The notes under the pieces: model-generated
Databases searched by the model: none
What the model saw: the letters and a program-made list of their open reading frames with translations, nothing else
Told to the model about the DNA's origin: nothing
Position numbers and translations under genes: made by a program
Shown here: piece after piece, positions 1 to 8,128 of the stretch
Layout of the letters: each line of letters begins with the position of its first letter
How positions within the stretch are numbered: position 1 is the first letter of the stretch
NCBI RefSeq assembly: GCF_000235565.1
Contig: NC_017527.1
Location: 868,001-932,000 of the forward strand
Length of the DNA stretch: 64,000 nt
Direction of reading: 5' to 3'
Origin: Methanothrix harundinacea 6Ac
GTDB taxonomy: Archaea > Halobacteriota > Methanosarcinia > Methanotrichales > Methanotrichaceae

Positions 1-1
1 A

Positions 2-1147
2 TGCGTCGCGCTCATTTTAGGAGCAGGATGTGCGGACGGGTATAGAACCATAGTCGACAGCAGAGGGGTCGCCGTCCAGGTGCCGCTGGAGATCGAGCGC
101 GTGGTCACCATCAGCGATGGTCTGGTGGAAGGGGTAATGACCAGCTTGGGCGTAGAGGAGAAATTGGTGGGTTTGGGAACCGATTGTCTTCCCAAGCTGT
201 GGGAGTGGGAATATCCCACAGTGTATGGGAAAAATTACACATTGGAGGGGATGAACACCGTAAATTATCTGAATCCGTGGATTCGCGATCTTCCATTGGT
301 CGCCTCATACGGCATGCCGCCTAACTACGAAATGCTGGTCAGCCTGGATCCGGACTTGGTCATCATCAGGGGTGGAGACTGTACCTTTTGGACGGACGAA
401 GATGGCATGCAACAGGCCATCAATACGATAGATTCCCTTGGTATCCCTCTCATCGTAACGTATGGACCAAACACCTACGATGAACCGAACATGTCAATTA
501 TCTCCGAAGAGATTCGAATCATTGGTCAGATATTCGGCATAGAGGAGGAGGCTATCGAGCTTGCAGATTACCTGGAGAGAGAAGTAGAATTCGTGAGAGA
601 GCGGACGGAGGACATACCAGATGACGAAAAACCGCGCGTTTTATTATTCGGCCTATCGCCGCGATCCAGAGATGGTGGGGGAGCTGGAGATATTGAAGGC
701 ATCGACACCATTGAATCGTTCTTCTTAGAGGAGATAGTCAACGCCAAAAACGCCTTTCAGGAGCCGGCCCATTTCAGGTTGGTTAGTGCCGAGCACGTCT
801 TGGCACTGGATCCTGATGTGATCGTTCTGCCAACAGATTGGGGATATCACCCCCCACGAGAGCTTTACGAAGCGCCTTACTATCAGAACCTGCAGGAGCT
901 GACAGCAGTCAAGAATAGACGAGTAATTGCTCTTCCATGGTTGCCCTGCAACTGTGACAAGCGTCTTGAGTATCCGATAGAGGTGATGGTGATGGCCAAG
1001 GCTGCCTATCCTGAGCGCTTCGAGGATGTCAATCTTGCAGAATGGCTGCTGGAATTCTACATGAACGTTTACGATGTCGATCGGGAGACTGCAGAAGGGT
1101 TGCGCACAGCCCAGCTGATGGACTGGACTCTCGGAGACGGCAGCTGA
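2..1147 (+). CDS. ABC transporter substrate-binding protein (metal-chelate/corrinoid type), 5' end outside window
   Basis: The reading frame is open from base 2, so the true start lies before the window. The GTG at position 80 that could be taken as a start is internal. The first visible residues form a hydrophobic run ending LGAGC, like the end of a lipoprotein signal with its Cys anchor. The mature part has the two-lobed TroA/BtuF-like layout: an IERVV strand after the signal, then YEMLVSLDPDLVI, and a C-terminal KNRRVIALPW block. It is closely related to the protein at 2156-3343, with matching segments such as YYQNLQELTAVKN. Proteins of this class deliver iron-siderophore, cobalamin or other metal chelates to an ABC importer. 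The ligand cannot be read from sequence, and no permease or ATPase gene is in view; they may lie to the left. Confidence 0.88.
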   Translation, partial: CVALILGAGCADGYRTIVDSRGVAVQVPLEIERVVTISDGLVEGVMTSLGVEEKLVGLGTDCLPKLWEWEYPTVYGKNYTLEGMNTVNYLNPWIRDLPLVASYGMPPNYEMLVSLDPDLVIIRGGDCTFWTDEDGMQQAINTIDSLGIPLIVTYGPNTYDEPNMSIISEEIRIIGQIFGIEEEAIELADYLEREVEFVRERTEDIPDDEKPRVLLFGLSPRSRDGGGAGDIEGIDTIESFFLEEIVNAKNAFQEPAHFRLVSAEHVLALDPDVIVLPTDWGYHPPRELYEAPYYQNLQELTAVKNRRVIALPWLPCNCDKRLEYPIEVMVMAKAAYPERFEDVNLAEWLLEFYMNVYDVDRETAEGLRTAQLMDWTLGDGS

Positions 1148-1287
1148 TTCAACCCATCTATTTTTTTCAACGATGGAGATGAGAATTTGGAGTCTTTGAG
1201 ATCGAGAGGCTGGGTAGTCGTGATATCACGCCAGTATTTAGCCTTCAACGCGGGATACACCGCGTCAGTTGGGGTGGAGGGAATCCG

Positions 1288-2151
1288 ATGGCGACATATC
1301 CGATAGAATGGTCAGAGGTCTGGATTGACCAGATGAAACGGCACAACGAGATGAACGGCGGCATGGACTGTGCAGCTTACTGGGACAGCGAGGAGGAGGC
1401 CAGAAATTACTGGAGGATGATAGAGCGTGACGGCGGAGAGTATGTAAAGGTCCTGCTAGACAAAATCACAATCAAATCCACATATAGAGTTCTGGATATA
1501 GGTGCAGGGCCCGGAACCCTGGCGATCCCCTTCTCCAAGGTGACCGCCCATGTAACCGCCGTCGAGCCCAGCGCCTCCATGGCCAGGGTGCTCCAGGAGA
1601 ACCTCGAAGAGCGCAGGATCGGAAACGTCGACTGCATTCAGAAGAGATGGGAAGAGGTGGATGTCGAGAGGGATCTAAAACCTCCTTACGACCTAGTCGT
1701 CGCTTCTTTCTCCCTGGGGATGACCGATATCAAAGCGGCTGTCCAGAAGATGACCAAGGTTTCGTCAGGGTTTGTGTACCTGGCCTGGTTTGCAGGTGAT
1801 ACCTCCTGGGACGTTCAAGCCCGGGAAGTGTCTGCCCTTCTATTCGGTGATGTTGAATACCATCCGATGCCGAAGTCGGACGTGCTATTCAACGTCCTCT
1901 ACCAGATGGGCGTCTACCCCAACATTCGGGTCTTTCCTCTCAAGATGTGTCATCGTTTTCCCTCCCTGGACGACGCTTTGAATTATTTTGGCGGCCAGTA
2001 CCGGGTCGAAACCGACGATCAGATGGCAAAGCTGAGCGGCTACCTGTCGCAGGTCGTCGAAGAGGATGGCGAATCCTGGGTGCTGAAGTATGATTTCTTA
2101 AACATGATGGTTTGGTGGAATAATAACCACCGGGAAACGCAAGGAGGATAA
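1288..2151 (+). CDS. class I SAM-dependent methyltransferase
   Basis: A 287-residue protein with a Rossmann-type SAM site: VLDIGAGPGTLAIP (motif I) and the acidic end of strand 2 in TAVEPSASM, near residues 70-100. The ATG at 1288 follows a GGAGG-type ribosome site. Its stop is only 4 bases from the start of the next substrate-binding gene, so the two are probably co-transcribed. Its place between two related substrate-binding proteins suggests that it methylates something linked to the imported ligand, for example a metallophore or corrinoid precursor. That role is inference from context. The substrate is unknown, and generic type-11-like methyltransferases cannot be assigned more closely by eye. 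Confidence 0.85.
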   Translation: MATYPIEWSEVWIDQMKRHNEMNGGMDCAAYWDSEEEARNYWRMIERDGGEYVKVLLDKITIKSTYRVLDIGAGPGTLAIPFSKVTAHVTAVEPSASMARVLQENLEERRIGNVDCIQKRWEEVDVERDLKPPYDLVVASFSLGMTDIKAAVQKMTKVSSGFVYLAWFAGDTSWDVQAREVSALLFGDVEYHPMPKSDVLFNVLYQMGVYPNIRVFPLKMCHRFPSLDDALNYFGGQYRVETDDQMAKLSGYLSQVVEEDGESWVLKYDFLNMMVWWNNNHRETQGG

Positions 2152-2155
2152 GAAC

Positions 2156-3343
2156 ATGGATTTTGTGAGATGCTGTATACTTGCGGCCGCATTCCTCTGC
2201 CTCGTATCGGGAGCGGCGTGCTCTGATGAGCATATAACAGTAACGGACATGCTCGGACGGACGGTGGAAGTTCCGGCTAACATCGAACGGGTCGTTGCCA
2301 TCGACGATGGTTTTGTCGAGGGGATCATGTACCGGTTCGGAATGCAGGAGAAGATTGTAGCTCTGGGAGCTCCCTGCTGCAGTAAAGAATACAACTACAG
2401 CTTTGAGACAGTAGATGGCGAGACCTACGAGTTCGAGGATGGGATGAATACCGTTAGGTACCTCATGCCTCACCTCGCCGAGATGACTGTGCTCGTTGAA
2501 GGCGCAACTGCCGTCAACTACGAGATGCTGGTATACCTCGATCCGGACGTCGTTTTTCTCCGAGAAGGGTCGTGGGCTTTTTCAGCCGGATCCGACGAGA
2601 AGATCCAAAAGACCATCGAATCCATCGAATCACTCGGAATTCCGCTGGTGATCCTGGTGGGCCCTCCATATCAGGAACAACCGAGCGTGGATTACATCGG
2701 GGATGAGATCCGGCTGGTGGGCGAGGTCTTTTCTCGCGAGGAAGATGCCGAAGCACTTGCCTCTTACCTTGAATCTCAGATAGAGGAGATTCGATCTCGC
2801 ACCAAGGACGTTCCCGAGGACGAAAAGCCCAGCATGATGCAGCTCGGGCTTTCGCCGCGAGCCAGGGATGGTGGAGGTGCCGGCATGGCCTGGGGCCTTG
2901 ATACGATCGAATCATACTTCATCGAGGATATCGCAAATGCAAAGAATGTGTATGATGGCATGGGTGCCTTTGTAGTAGTCTCCACCGAGCATATCTTAAA
3001 GATGGACCCCGATGTCATCGTTCTCCCGACTGCGCAGGGTTACCACCCTGCAAGGGAGCTATACACTGCACCGTACTATCAGAATCTTCAGGAGCTTACT
3101 GCCGTCAAGAATGAGCGTGTATACGCCCTTCCCTGGACTCCCTACAACTGGGCAAAGCGCCTGGAGTATCCGATCGAGGCGATGATTATCGCCAAGGCCG
3201 CCTATCCTGAGATGTTTACTGACGTGAAGGTCCACGAATGGGTGCTGGATTTCTACCAGAGCGTCTACGGAGTGGATGAGGAGACGGCCATCGGCCTGAG
3301 GTCGGCGCAGTGGCTCGACTGGATGGAGGAGGAGGATTTCTAG
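2156..3343 (+). CDS. ABC transporter substrate-binding protein, paralog of 2-1147
   Basis: A 395-residue exported protein. The ATG follows a strong AAGGAGG site 4 bases after the methyltransferase stop. It has an N-terminal signal (hydrophobic from about residue 7 to 20, with Cys22 in SGAAC as a possible lipid-anchor or cleavage point). The TroA/BtuF-like fold follows, with ITVTDMLGRTVEVP, IERVVAIDDG, NYEMLVYLDPDVV and a C-terminal ERVYALPWTPYNW block. DMLGRTVEVP is the usual opening strand of iron/cobalamin-type periplasmic binding proteins. Paralogy with the first gene is obvious throughout, so the locus arose by duplication around the methyltransferase. The ligand is not identifiable. Confidence 0.9.
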   Translation: MDFVRCCILAAAFLCLVSGAACSDEHITVTDMLGRTVEVPANIERVVAIDDGFVEGIMYRFGMQEKIVALGAPCCSKEYNYSFETVDGETYEFEDGMNTVRYLMPHLAEMTVLVEGATAVNYEMLVYLDPDVVFLREGSWAFSAGSDEKIQKTIESIESLGIPLVILVGPPYQEQPSVDYIGDEIRLVGEVFSREEDAEALASYLESQIEEIRSRTKDVPEDEKPSMMQLGLSPRARDGGGAGMAWGLDTIESYFIEDIANAKNVYDGMGAFVVVSTEHILKMDPDVIVLPTAQGYHPARELYTAPYYQNLQELTAVKNERVYALPWTPYNWAKRLEYPIEAMIIAKAAYPEMFTDVKVHEWVLDFYQSVYGVDEETAIGLRSAQWLDWMEEEDF

Positions 3344-3375
3344 ATAGGCTGATGAGACAATGAAATATTTTATGC

Positions 3376-3401
3376 TGCGACGGTGGGGTTTCTCCGTCGC
3401 A
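3376..3401 (+). terminator. hairpin downstream of the substrate-binding gene
   Basis: A perfect 8-bp inverted repeat, TGCGACGG at 3376-3383 and CCGTCGCA at 3394-3401, with a 10-base loop. It is followed by a T-rich stretch (CCTCTTTGTTTTG) and lies 33 bases after the stop of the 2156-3343 gene. The position and the T-rich tail suit a 3'-end or termination element for the plus-strand operon. Confidence 0.6.
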
Positions 3402-3496
3402 CCTCTTTGTTTTGCCCTAAAAGGGATTAAAACCCTTCAGAGGATCTTAAAACGCGACGCGATCTCTTCATAAAATCGCTATCAAGAAAGGTAAGT

Positions 3497-3584
3497 TGGT
3501 GCGGGGGATGGGATTCGAACCCACGAACTCCTGCGAGACAAGGCCCTCAACCTTGCGCCTTTGACCTGGCTTGGCAACCCCCGC
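3497..3584 (-). tRNA. tRNA-Leu (anticodon GAG)
   Basis: Read on the minus strand. The acceptor GCGGGGG (3584-3578) pairs with CCCCCGC. The anticodon arm is CAAGG-TTGAGGG-CCTTG, giving anticodon GAG. There is a long class-II variable arm, and the T arm contains GGGTTCGAATCCC. The discriminator is A (3500), followed by an encoded CCA (3499-3497). The variable arm and anticodon agree on leucine. It begins 23 bases after the rpo3 stop on the same strand, so it may be processed from the ribosomal-protein/polymerase transcript. In several euryarchaea a tRNA-Leu sits at this point, between rpoD and rpl18e. Confidence 0.96.
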
Positions 3585-3607
3585 CCGTGGTCTTAACTTC
3601 GCCCTCA

Positions 3608-4408
3608 CTAAGCCAAATCGCTCAACTGCTGGCTGAGCGACGTCGCGCGCCTCCTGATTTCGCCTGCAGCCCCTGTCACCAGGTCCTTTGCAGGCATCGA
3701 CCCGTCGGTATCTATCTTCATGACGAAGACGTCCTCGACGGCGGAGACGTTGATCGCCCCGACATCGCACTCTCCGATGCAGAGCTTGCAGAGGGAACAG
3801 CTGATGGGGTCGTGGACCCTCACCTTCCCCTCGCCCTCTCCGATGACGAGGACCTTCCGGGGACAGACCTCGACGCACTTTCCGCAGCCTTCACACCGAT
3901 CGCTGATCGTTATCTCCGGCAGGTTCTTGTAGCCGCACTGGGTTCCGGCCTGCCACTTGGCGTGGACCGTCCCCCGGTTGAGGGTGACGATCCCCTCCAG
4001 CATCAGCTTCTCGCCCTCGCCCAAGATCGCGATCGGGATCTTCTCGAAGACGACCTTCACCCCGGGATCCGAGAACCTCAGATCGCCGGAGTGGACGGTG
4101 CAGGGCCCCTCCGCCGAGAGGGTCATCCCCACCTGGCATGCGGGGCACCCCGCCCCGCCGCACTCGCACTCTTCGGGGACCCGGAAGAGGCTGAGGTCGT
4201 CGGCCTTGATCGGCACGAGGCCCAGCCTCAGGGAGAGCTGCTCGTCGAAGAGGACCGACGTATTGTCATAAATACTTATCTCATCGATGGCGAGGGACGG
4301 CACCTCCGCAAGGCAGGCCCTCCTTATGGCGTTGGCGAAGGCTGGAGTCACGCCCCTGAGGAGGAACCGGGCCCGGCCCTCTACCAGCTCGATCAGTTCA
4401 ACCTGCAA
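3608..4408 (-). CDS. rpo3: DNA-directed RNA polymerase subunit D (Rpo3) with ferredoxin-like domain
   Basis: The archaeal counterpart of the alpha/Rpb3 assembly subunit, which pairs with Rpo11 to nucleate the enzyme. The 266 residues begin with the dimerisation domain (FLLRGVTPAFANAIRRACLA). An insert carries C81, C83, C88 and C91. Two complete ferredoxin-type cysteine sets follow, C172/C175/C178/C182 and C204/C207/C210/C214, so two [4Fe-4S] clusters are expected, as described for Methanosarcina. The start is TTG at 4408, 3 bases after the rps11 stop. An upstream GGTG could serve as a weak ribosome site. It is the last gene of the rps13-rps4-rps11-rpo3 operon. Confidence 0.97.
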   Translation of the reverse strand: MQVELIELVEGRARFLLRGVTPAFANAIRRACLAEVPSLAIDEISIYDNTSVLFDEQLSLRLGLVPIKADDLSLFRVPEECECGGAGCPACQVGMTLSAEGPCTVHSGDLRFSDPGVKVVFEKIPIAILGEGEKLMLEGIVTLNRGTVHAKWQAGTQCGYKNLPEITISDRCEGCGKCVEVCPRKVLVIGEGEGKVRVHDPISCSLCKLCIGECDVGAINVSAVEDVFVMKIDTDGSMPAKDLVTGAAGEIRRRATSLSQQLSDLA

Positions 4409-4411
4409 AGC

Positions 4412-4801
4412 TCACACCCGTCTGCCCCGCCGTCCGCCGGAGGGCTTGGTGCCGTCGTGGGGGATGGGGGTCACGTCCTCGATCCTGCCAATCTTGAGCC
4501 CGGCCCTCGCCAGGGCCCTGATCGCCGCCTGGGCTCCGGGTCCCGGGGAACGCTGACGGTTTCCGCCGGGGGCCCTGACCCTGACGTGGACGCCGATGAT
4601 GCCGTTGGTCATCGCCTGCTCCGCGATCTGGCCTGCCATCTGCATGGCGGTATACGGGGAGCTCTCGTCTCTTGCGGCCTTGACGACCATCCCGCCCGAG
4701 ACCTTGGCGATCGTCTCGGCGCCGGTGAGGTCGGTTATGGTGATGATCGTGTTGTTGAAGGAGGCGTATATGTGGGCGACGCCCCATTTTCCTTCTGCCA
4801 T
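4412..4801 (-). CDS. rps11: 30S ribosomal protein S11 (uS11)
   Basis: At 129 residues this is the normal archaeal S11 length. It contributes to the small-subunit platform around the 3' part of 16S rRNA. Recognisable segments are [21 protein letters not shown] near the N-terminus, [18 protein letters not shown], and the basic tail [10 protein letters not shown]. The ATG is 2 bases after the rps4 stop, and the stop is 3 bases before the rpo3 start, so the genes are almost certainly translated from one message. Confidence 0.98.
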   Translation of the reverse strand: MAEGKWGVAHIYASFNNTIITITDLTGAETIAKVSGGMVVKAARDESSPYTAMQMAGQIAEQAMTNGIIGVHVRVRAPGGNRQRSPGPGAQAAIRALARAGLKIGRIEDVTPIPHDGTKPSGGRRGRRV

Positions 4802-4803
4802 GT

Positions 4804-5346
4804 TTATCCTTCCACCTTGAGTATTCTGGTGGCCCTCTCAGGATGAGCCTCCTGAGCCATGGGAGAGCCAGGGTAGTAGTCGATGGTCATCTCTTCGCCC
4901 CGCTTGACGTAGTATCCAGGAACGGTCACCTTCCGGCCCGTGATCTGGATGTGGCCGTGGGTTATGAACTGCCGGGCCTGCCTGAGGGTCTTGGCGAGGC
5001 CCTGACGGTAGACCTGGGTCTGAAGCCTCCGTTCCAGAAGGTCCTCCACCTTTATGGACAGGACGGCGTCGAGATCCCCATCTTCCTTCAGCATCCCGTA
5101 TTTCTTGAGGTGCTCCAGCACATCCTCCGCCTGAGATCCGACGGAGGCCTCTCCCCGGGTGGTGGCTGCCAGAAGCTGACGGCTTACCCGGCGGTACTTT
5201 CTTATCAGGCTCTGAGCCTTCCAGACCTCTCTCTTGTTCCGGAGGCCGAAATTCTTGACGAGCTCCAGCTCCTGAGCCATCCTGTCGGCTTCCCAGGGGT
5301 GGCGCGGAGTATCGTAACTCTTCCTACACTTGCCAGGATATCCCAT
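4804..5346 (-). CDS. rps4: 30S ribosomal protein S4 (uS4)
   Basis: A 180-residue primary rRNA-binding protein of the small subunit. It starts [19 protein letters not shown], the usual archaeal S4 opening. The S4 RNA-binding domain follows in the C-terminal half ([20 protein letters not shown], then [20 protein letters not shown]). It lies 15 bases after the rps13 stop and 2 bases before the rps11 start. In bacteria S4 is an autoregulator of its operon. A comparable role here is possible but not shown. Confidence 0.98.
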   Translation of the reverse strand: MGYPGKCRKSYDTPRHPWEADRMAQELELVKNFGLRNKREVWKAQSLIRKYRRVSRQLLAATTRGEASVGSQAEDVLEHLKKYGMLKEDGDLDAVLSIKVEDLLERRLQTQVYRQGLAKTLRQARQFITHGHIQITGRKVTVPGYYVKRGEEMTIDYYPGSPMAQEAHPERATRILKVEG

Positions 5347-5361
5347 AATAGCCCGCCTCGC

Positions 5362-5817
5362 TCACTTCTTCTTCCTGCTGACGCCCACGGTGGCTCCCCT
5401 TCTGCCTGTGGACCTGGTCTTCTGGCCCCGGACCCGGAGGCCGCGCTCGTGCCTGATCCCTCTATAGCTGCGGGTCTTCCTGATGATATCCATCTCTTCC
5501 CTCAGGGCCATGACGAGATCGGTACCCATGACGTGGCGGTCCTCTCCGGTGAGGAGGTCCTTCCTCCTGTTCTTCATCCAGACCGGGAGGTGCTCCTGGG
5601 CCGACTCGACGATCTCCCTCAGCCTGGATATCGCCTCGTCCGAGAGCTTTCCCAGGGTCTCGGTGGGTTCGATCTCCGCCTTCTGGGCTAGGAGCCGGGC
5701 GTTCCTTCTTCCCATGCCGGTGATGCCTGTGAGCGCCATCTGAACGGGCTGGTGACCGTTGAGGTCGGTGTTCATTATGCGCACTATATGTTTCAGCTCT
5801 TCATTCTCTTCTGCCAA
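5362..5817 (-). CDS. rps13: 30S ribosomal protein S13 (uS13), TTG start
   Basis: A head protein of the small subunit. The conserved archaeal N-terminus AEENEELKHIVRIMNTDL begins right after a TTG at 5817-5815, which has GGAGG ahead of it with an AT spacer. This gives 151 residues, the family length. A longer reading from 5889 adds 24 residues with no family counterpart, so TTG is preferred. The helix-turn-helix region ALTGITGMGRRNARLL and the basic C-terminus GATVGVSRKKK are present. It is the first gene of the S13-S4-S11-Rpo3 operon. Confidence 0.96.
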   Translation of the reverse strand: MAEENEELKHIVRIMNTDLNGHQPVQMALTGITGMGRRNARLLAQKAEIEPTETLGKLSDEAISRLREIVESAQEHLPVWMKNRRKDLLTGEDRHVMGTDLVMALREEMDIIRKTRSYRGIRHERGLRVRGQKTRSTGRRGATVGVSRKKK

Positions 5818-5906
5818 ATTATTCCTCCAGAAATCTGAGGCCTCTGGATTCGGAATCCGGAGGCCCTCTGGAGCAGCCCCGGACCCCAAGTCCGACGCCG
5901 CCCGCG

Positions 5907-5924
5907 CATCGGCCGGGGCCGATG
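5907..5924 (-). promoter_or_regulatory. GC-rich palindrome in the rps13 leader
   Basis: CATCGGCC-GG-GGCCGATG is a perfect inverted repeat 90 bases upstream of the S13 TTG. A second short inverted repeat (GGAC..GTCC, 5881-5893) lies closer to the gene. No T-run follows, so it is unlikely to be only the aroA 3' end. It could be a leader structure of the ribosomal-protein operon. No known ligand-binding motif is recognised. Confidence 0.35.
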
Positions 5925-6003
5925 GGGCGAACCGAATCGCAAACGCTGATCCAAGGCTGAGATTCGCTACAGGTACATAAGACTTATGGAGGCGATCTCC
6001 GGC

Positions 6004-7275
6004 TCATTCTCCGCCGACCTCGACGGTGGCGCCGATCCTCGCCATCTCCTCGAAGAAGCCGGGGTAGGAGACGGAGACGGCCTCGGCGGTCTCCACCATC
6101 GTATCTCCCGCGACGAGCCCCGCCACCGTCATGGCCATCACTATCCTGTGGTCGTGATGGCCGTTCACCCTGGCTCCCCGAAGCCCTCCACCCTCGATCA
6201 CCAGGCCGTCGGGCCTTTCTGATATCTTAGCCCCCATCTTGGAGAGCTCCACCGCCATCGCCCTGAGCCTGTCGGTCTCCTTGTGGCGGACGTGCTCTGC
6301 GTTTCTGACGACGGTCCGTCCTTCAGCCACCGCCCCCAGGACCGCTATGGTGGGGACGAGGTCGGGGGTGAGGCTCGCGTCCACCTCGACCCCCGATAGG
6401 TCGCGCCCCTCGATCTCGAGAACCCCCTCTGACCGGTCCCAGGAGATCTTAGCCCCCATCTCCTGGAGGATGGATACTATCGCCGAGTCCCCCTGATTAG
6501 AGGGGCGGAGGCCCCGGACCGTGAGGCGCGATCCGGTGACCGCCGCCGCCGCCAGGAGGTAGGAGGCGGAGGAGAAGTCGCCGGGGACGGTGTAGCCGCC
6601 CAGGTCGTAGCTCTGGCCGCCCCGGAGGGAGAACCTCTGAAAATCGGTCTCTATCACGGCACCTGCCTCCTCCAGCATCTCGAGGGTGATCTCGGCGTAG
6701 GGGCGGCTCTTGAGCTCGCCCTTAATCTCGATCTCGGAGTCCTCCTCGGCGAGGGGGCAGGATATGAGGAGGGCCGATAGGAACTGGGAGCTGACGCTCC
6801 CGTCGAGGACGGTCCTACCGCCCTTGATCCTCCCCCGGACCACCAGGGGGGCGCAGTCGTTCTTCCTTATCGAGAAGGCCTCCGCCCCCAGGTCCCCTAG
6901 AGATCTGAGGAGGGGGCCGTTGGGCCTCCGCCGGATGGAGGCGTCCCCGGTGAGGACCGCCCCGTCGGTGAGGGCCGCCACCGCCGCCATGATCCGGAGG
7001 GTGGTTCCGGAGTTCTCGACGTCGATGACGTTCTCCGGGGTCTTCGGCCCACCTCCAACGCCGGCCACCGCCAGCGTTTCGCCCTCTATCGCGATCTCCG
7101 CCCCGAAGGCCTCGGCGGCCCGGATGGTGGCCCTGGTGTCGGCGGATAATAGCGGTCTCTTGACGGAGCCGCCGGGTCCCAGGGCGCTGATGGTGATCGC
7201 CCGGTGGGTGTAGCTCTTGGAGGGCGGGACCGAGACCTCCCCCGAAACCTGCGAGCGCTCGACAGATGCTATCAT
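6004..7275 (-). CDS. aroA: 3-phosphoshikimate 1-carboxyvinyltransferase (EPSP synthase)
   Basis: Transfers enolpyruvyl from PEP to shikimate-3-phosphate in aromatic amino-acid synthesis. The 423 residues match the family. The motifs are SVPPSKSYTHRA near residue 16 (phosphate-binding Lys), NSGTTLRIMAA near 87, RHKETDRLRAMA near 328 and GHHDHRIVMAM near 370. The ATG has no good ribosome site. A TATA-like TTTATA lies 23 bases upstream, so the message may be leaderless. The next gene on the strand is rps13, about 190 bases downstream. Confidence 0.97.
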   Translation of the reverse strand: MIASVERSQVSGEVSVPPSKSYTHRAITISALGPGGSVKRPLLSADTRATIRAAEAFGAEIAIEGETLAVAGVGGGPKTPENVIDVENSGTTLRIMAAVAALTDGAVLTGDASIRRRPNGPLLRSLGDLGAEAFSIRKNDCAPLVVRGRIKGGRTVLDGSVSSQFLSALLISCPLAEEDSEIEIKGELKSRPYAEITLEMLEEAGAVIETDFQRFSLRGGQSYDLGGYTVPGDFSSASYLLAAAAVTGSRLTVRGLRPSNQGDSAIVSILQEMGAKISWDRSEGVLEIEGRDLSGVEVDASLTPDLVPTIAVLGAVAEGRTVVRNAEHVRHKETDRLRAMAVELSKMGAKISERPDGLVIEGGGLRGARVNGHHDHRIVMAMTVAGLVAGDTMVETAEAVSVSYPGFFEEMARIGATVEVGGE

Positions 7276-7298
7276 CGGTGGTAGAGTGGGCCGTTGAG

Positions 7299-7307
7299 TA
7301 TAAAAAA
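7299..7307 (-). promoter_or_regulatory. TATA box for aroA
   Basis: On the minus strand the box reads TTTTTTATA and ends 23 bases before the aroA ATG. This is the distance expected when transcription starts at or next to the start codon. No Shine-Dalgarno sequence lies in between. Confidence 0.5.
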
Positions 7308-7335
7308 TCGAGGCTTCCGCCCCATCTGGACCCCC

Positions 7336-8070
7336 TCACCGGCCCGATATGGCCTCCGCCATATCGACGACCTCCTCCAGGGAGAGCTCCTCCGGCCTCC
7401 TCTCCAGAACGGCGGGGTCGATGCGCGACAGGGCATCGGGGGGGACCTTCATGGCGGCGAGGGCTCTTTTGATCTTCTTCCTCCTCATGGAGAAGAGGCC
7501 CCGGGTGAGGGCTTCGAAGCCTGCCCAGTCGACGGGGGCCGGCGTCTTCCGGGGCCGAAGGCGGACGATAGCAGACTCGACCTGGGGCCTGGGGGAGAAG
7601 GCCCCCCGGGGAACGGTCTCCAGGACCTCGGCCTCGGCCCAGAAGGCGACGTTGAGGGAGAGCCTCCCGCGTTCCCTCGTCCCCGGCGGCGCCACCATCC
7701 TCTCGGCGAACTCCCGCTGGTACATCAGGACGGCAAGGTCGAAGGGCCTCGCCAGGAGCCTGAAGGTGATCTTGGAGGAGATCTGGTAGGGGAGGTTCGA
7801 GACGATTTTATTGTACTCTGGCAGGGGGACCCGGAGGGCGTCGCCTCGGATGATCGAGACGTTCTCAAAGCGCCCCTCCAGGGACGACGCCAGGGCCGGG
7901 TCGACCTCTATGGCATAGACGCTCCCCGCCCGCTCCGAGAGGACGCGGGTGAGGTTTCCGGTCCCCGGCCCGACCTCCAGGACGGCGTCACTGCGGCCGA
8001 GGGAGGCGTAATCTCCGATCCTGGAAAGGACCCGCCGGTCGATGAGAAAATGCTGGCCTAGCTTCTTCAA
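7336..8070 (-). CDS. ksgA: 16S rRNA (adenine-N6,N6)-dimethyltransferase KsgA/Dim1, TTG start
   Basis: Dimethylates the two adjacent adenines in the terminal helix of 16S rRNA during small-subunit maturation. The family opening KKLGQHFLIDRRVLSRI follows a TTG at 8070 that is preceded by GGGGGGA, giving 244 residues. A longer reading from 8259 would add 63 unrelated residues and run back into the upstream DUF655 gene, so it is rejected. SAM-binding VLEVGPGTGNLTRVL and the catalytic NLPYQISS are present. It is the last gene of the rpl21e-rpo4-DUF655-ksgA run, a gene order common in euryarchaea. Confidence 0.95.
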   Translation of the reverse strand: MKKLGQHFLIDRRVLSRIGDYASLGRSDAVLEVGPGTGNLTRVLSERAGSVYAIEVDPALASSLEGRFENVSIIRGDALRVPLPEYNKIVSNLPYQISSKITFRLLARPFDLAVLMYQREFAERMVAPPGTRERGRLSLNVAFWAEAEVLETVPRGAFSPRPQVESAIVRLRPRKTPAPVDWAGFEALTRGLFSMRRKKIKRALAAMKVPPDALSRIDPAVLERRPEELSLEEVVDMAEAISGR

Positions 8071-8128
8071 GGCAGGGTCCCCCCTTAAAAGCAGGATCGG
8101 AGGATCTTGGGGCACCGCCCCGTATCCC

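Noticed and set aside
80-1147. GTG at 80 as the start of the first substrate-binding gene
   Set aside because: The frame is open to base 2 and encodes the end of a signal sequence and the first strand, as in the paralog at 2156. The gene is cut by the window edge.
3587-4846. 419-codon plus-strand ORF over rpo3/rps11
   Set aside because: It lies antisense to well-recognised genes, is Pro/Asp/Gly-rich as expected from GC-rich shadows, and has no domain.
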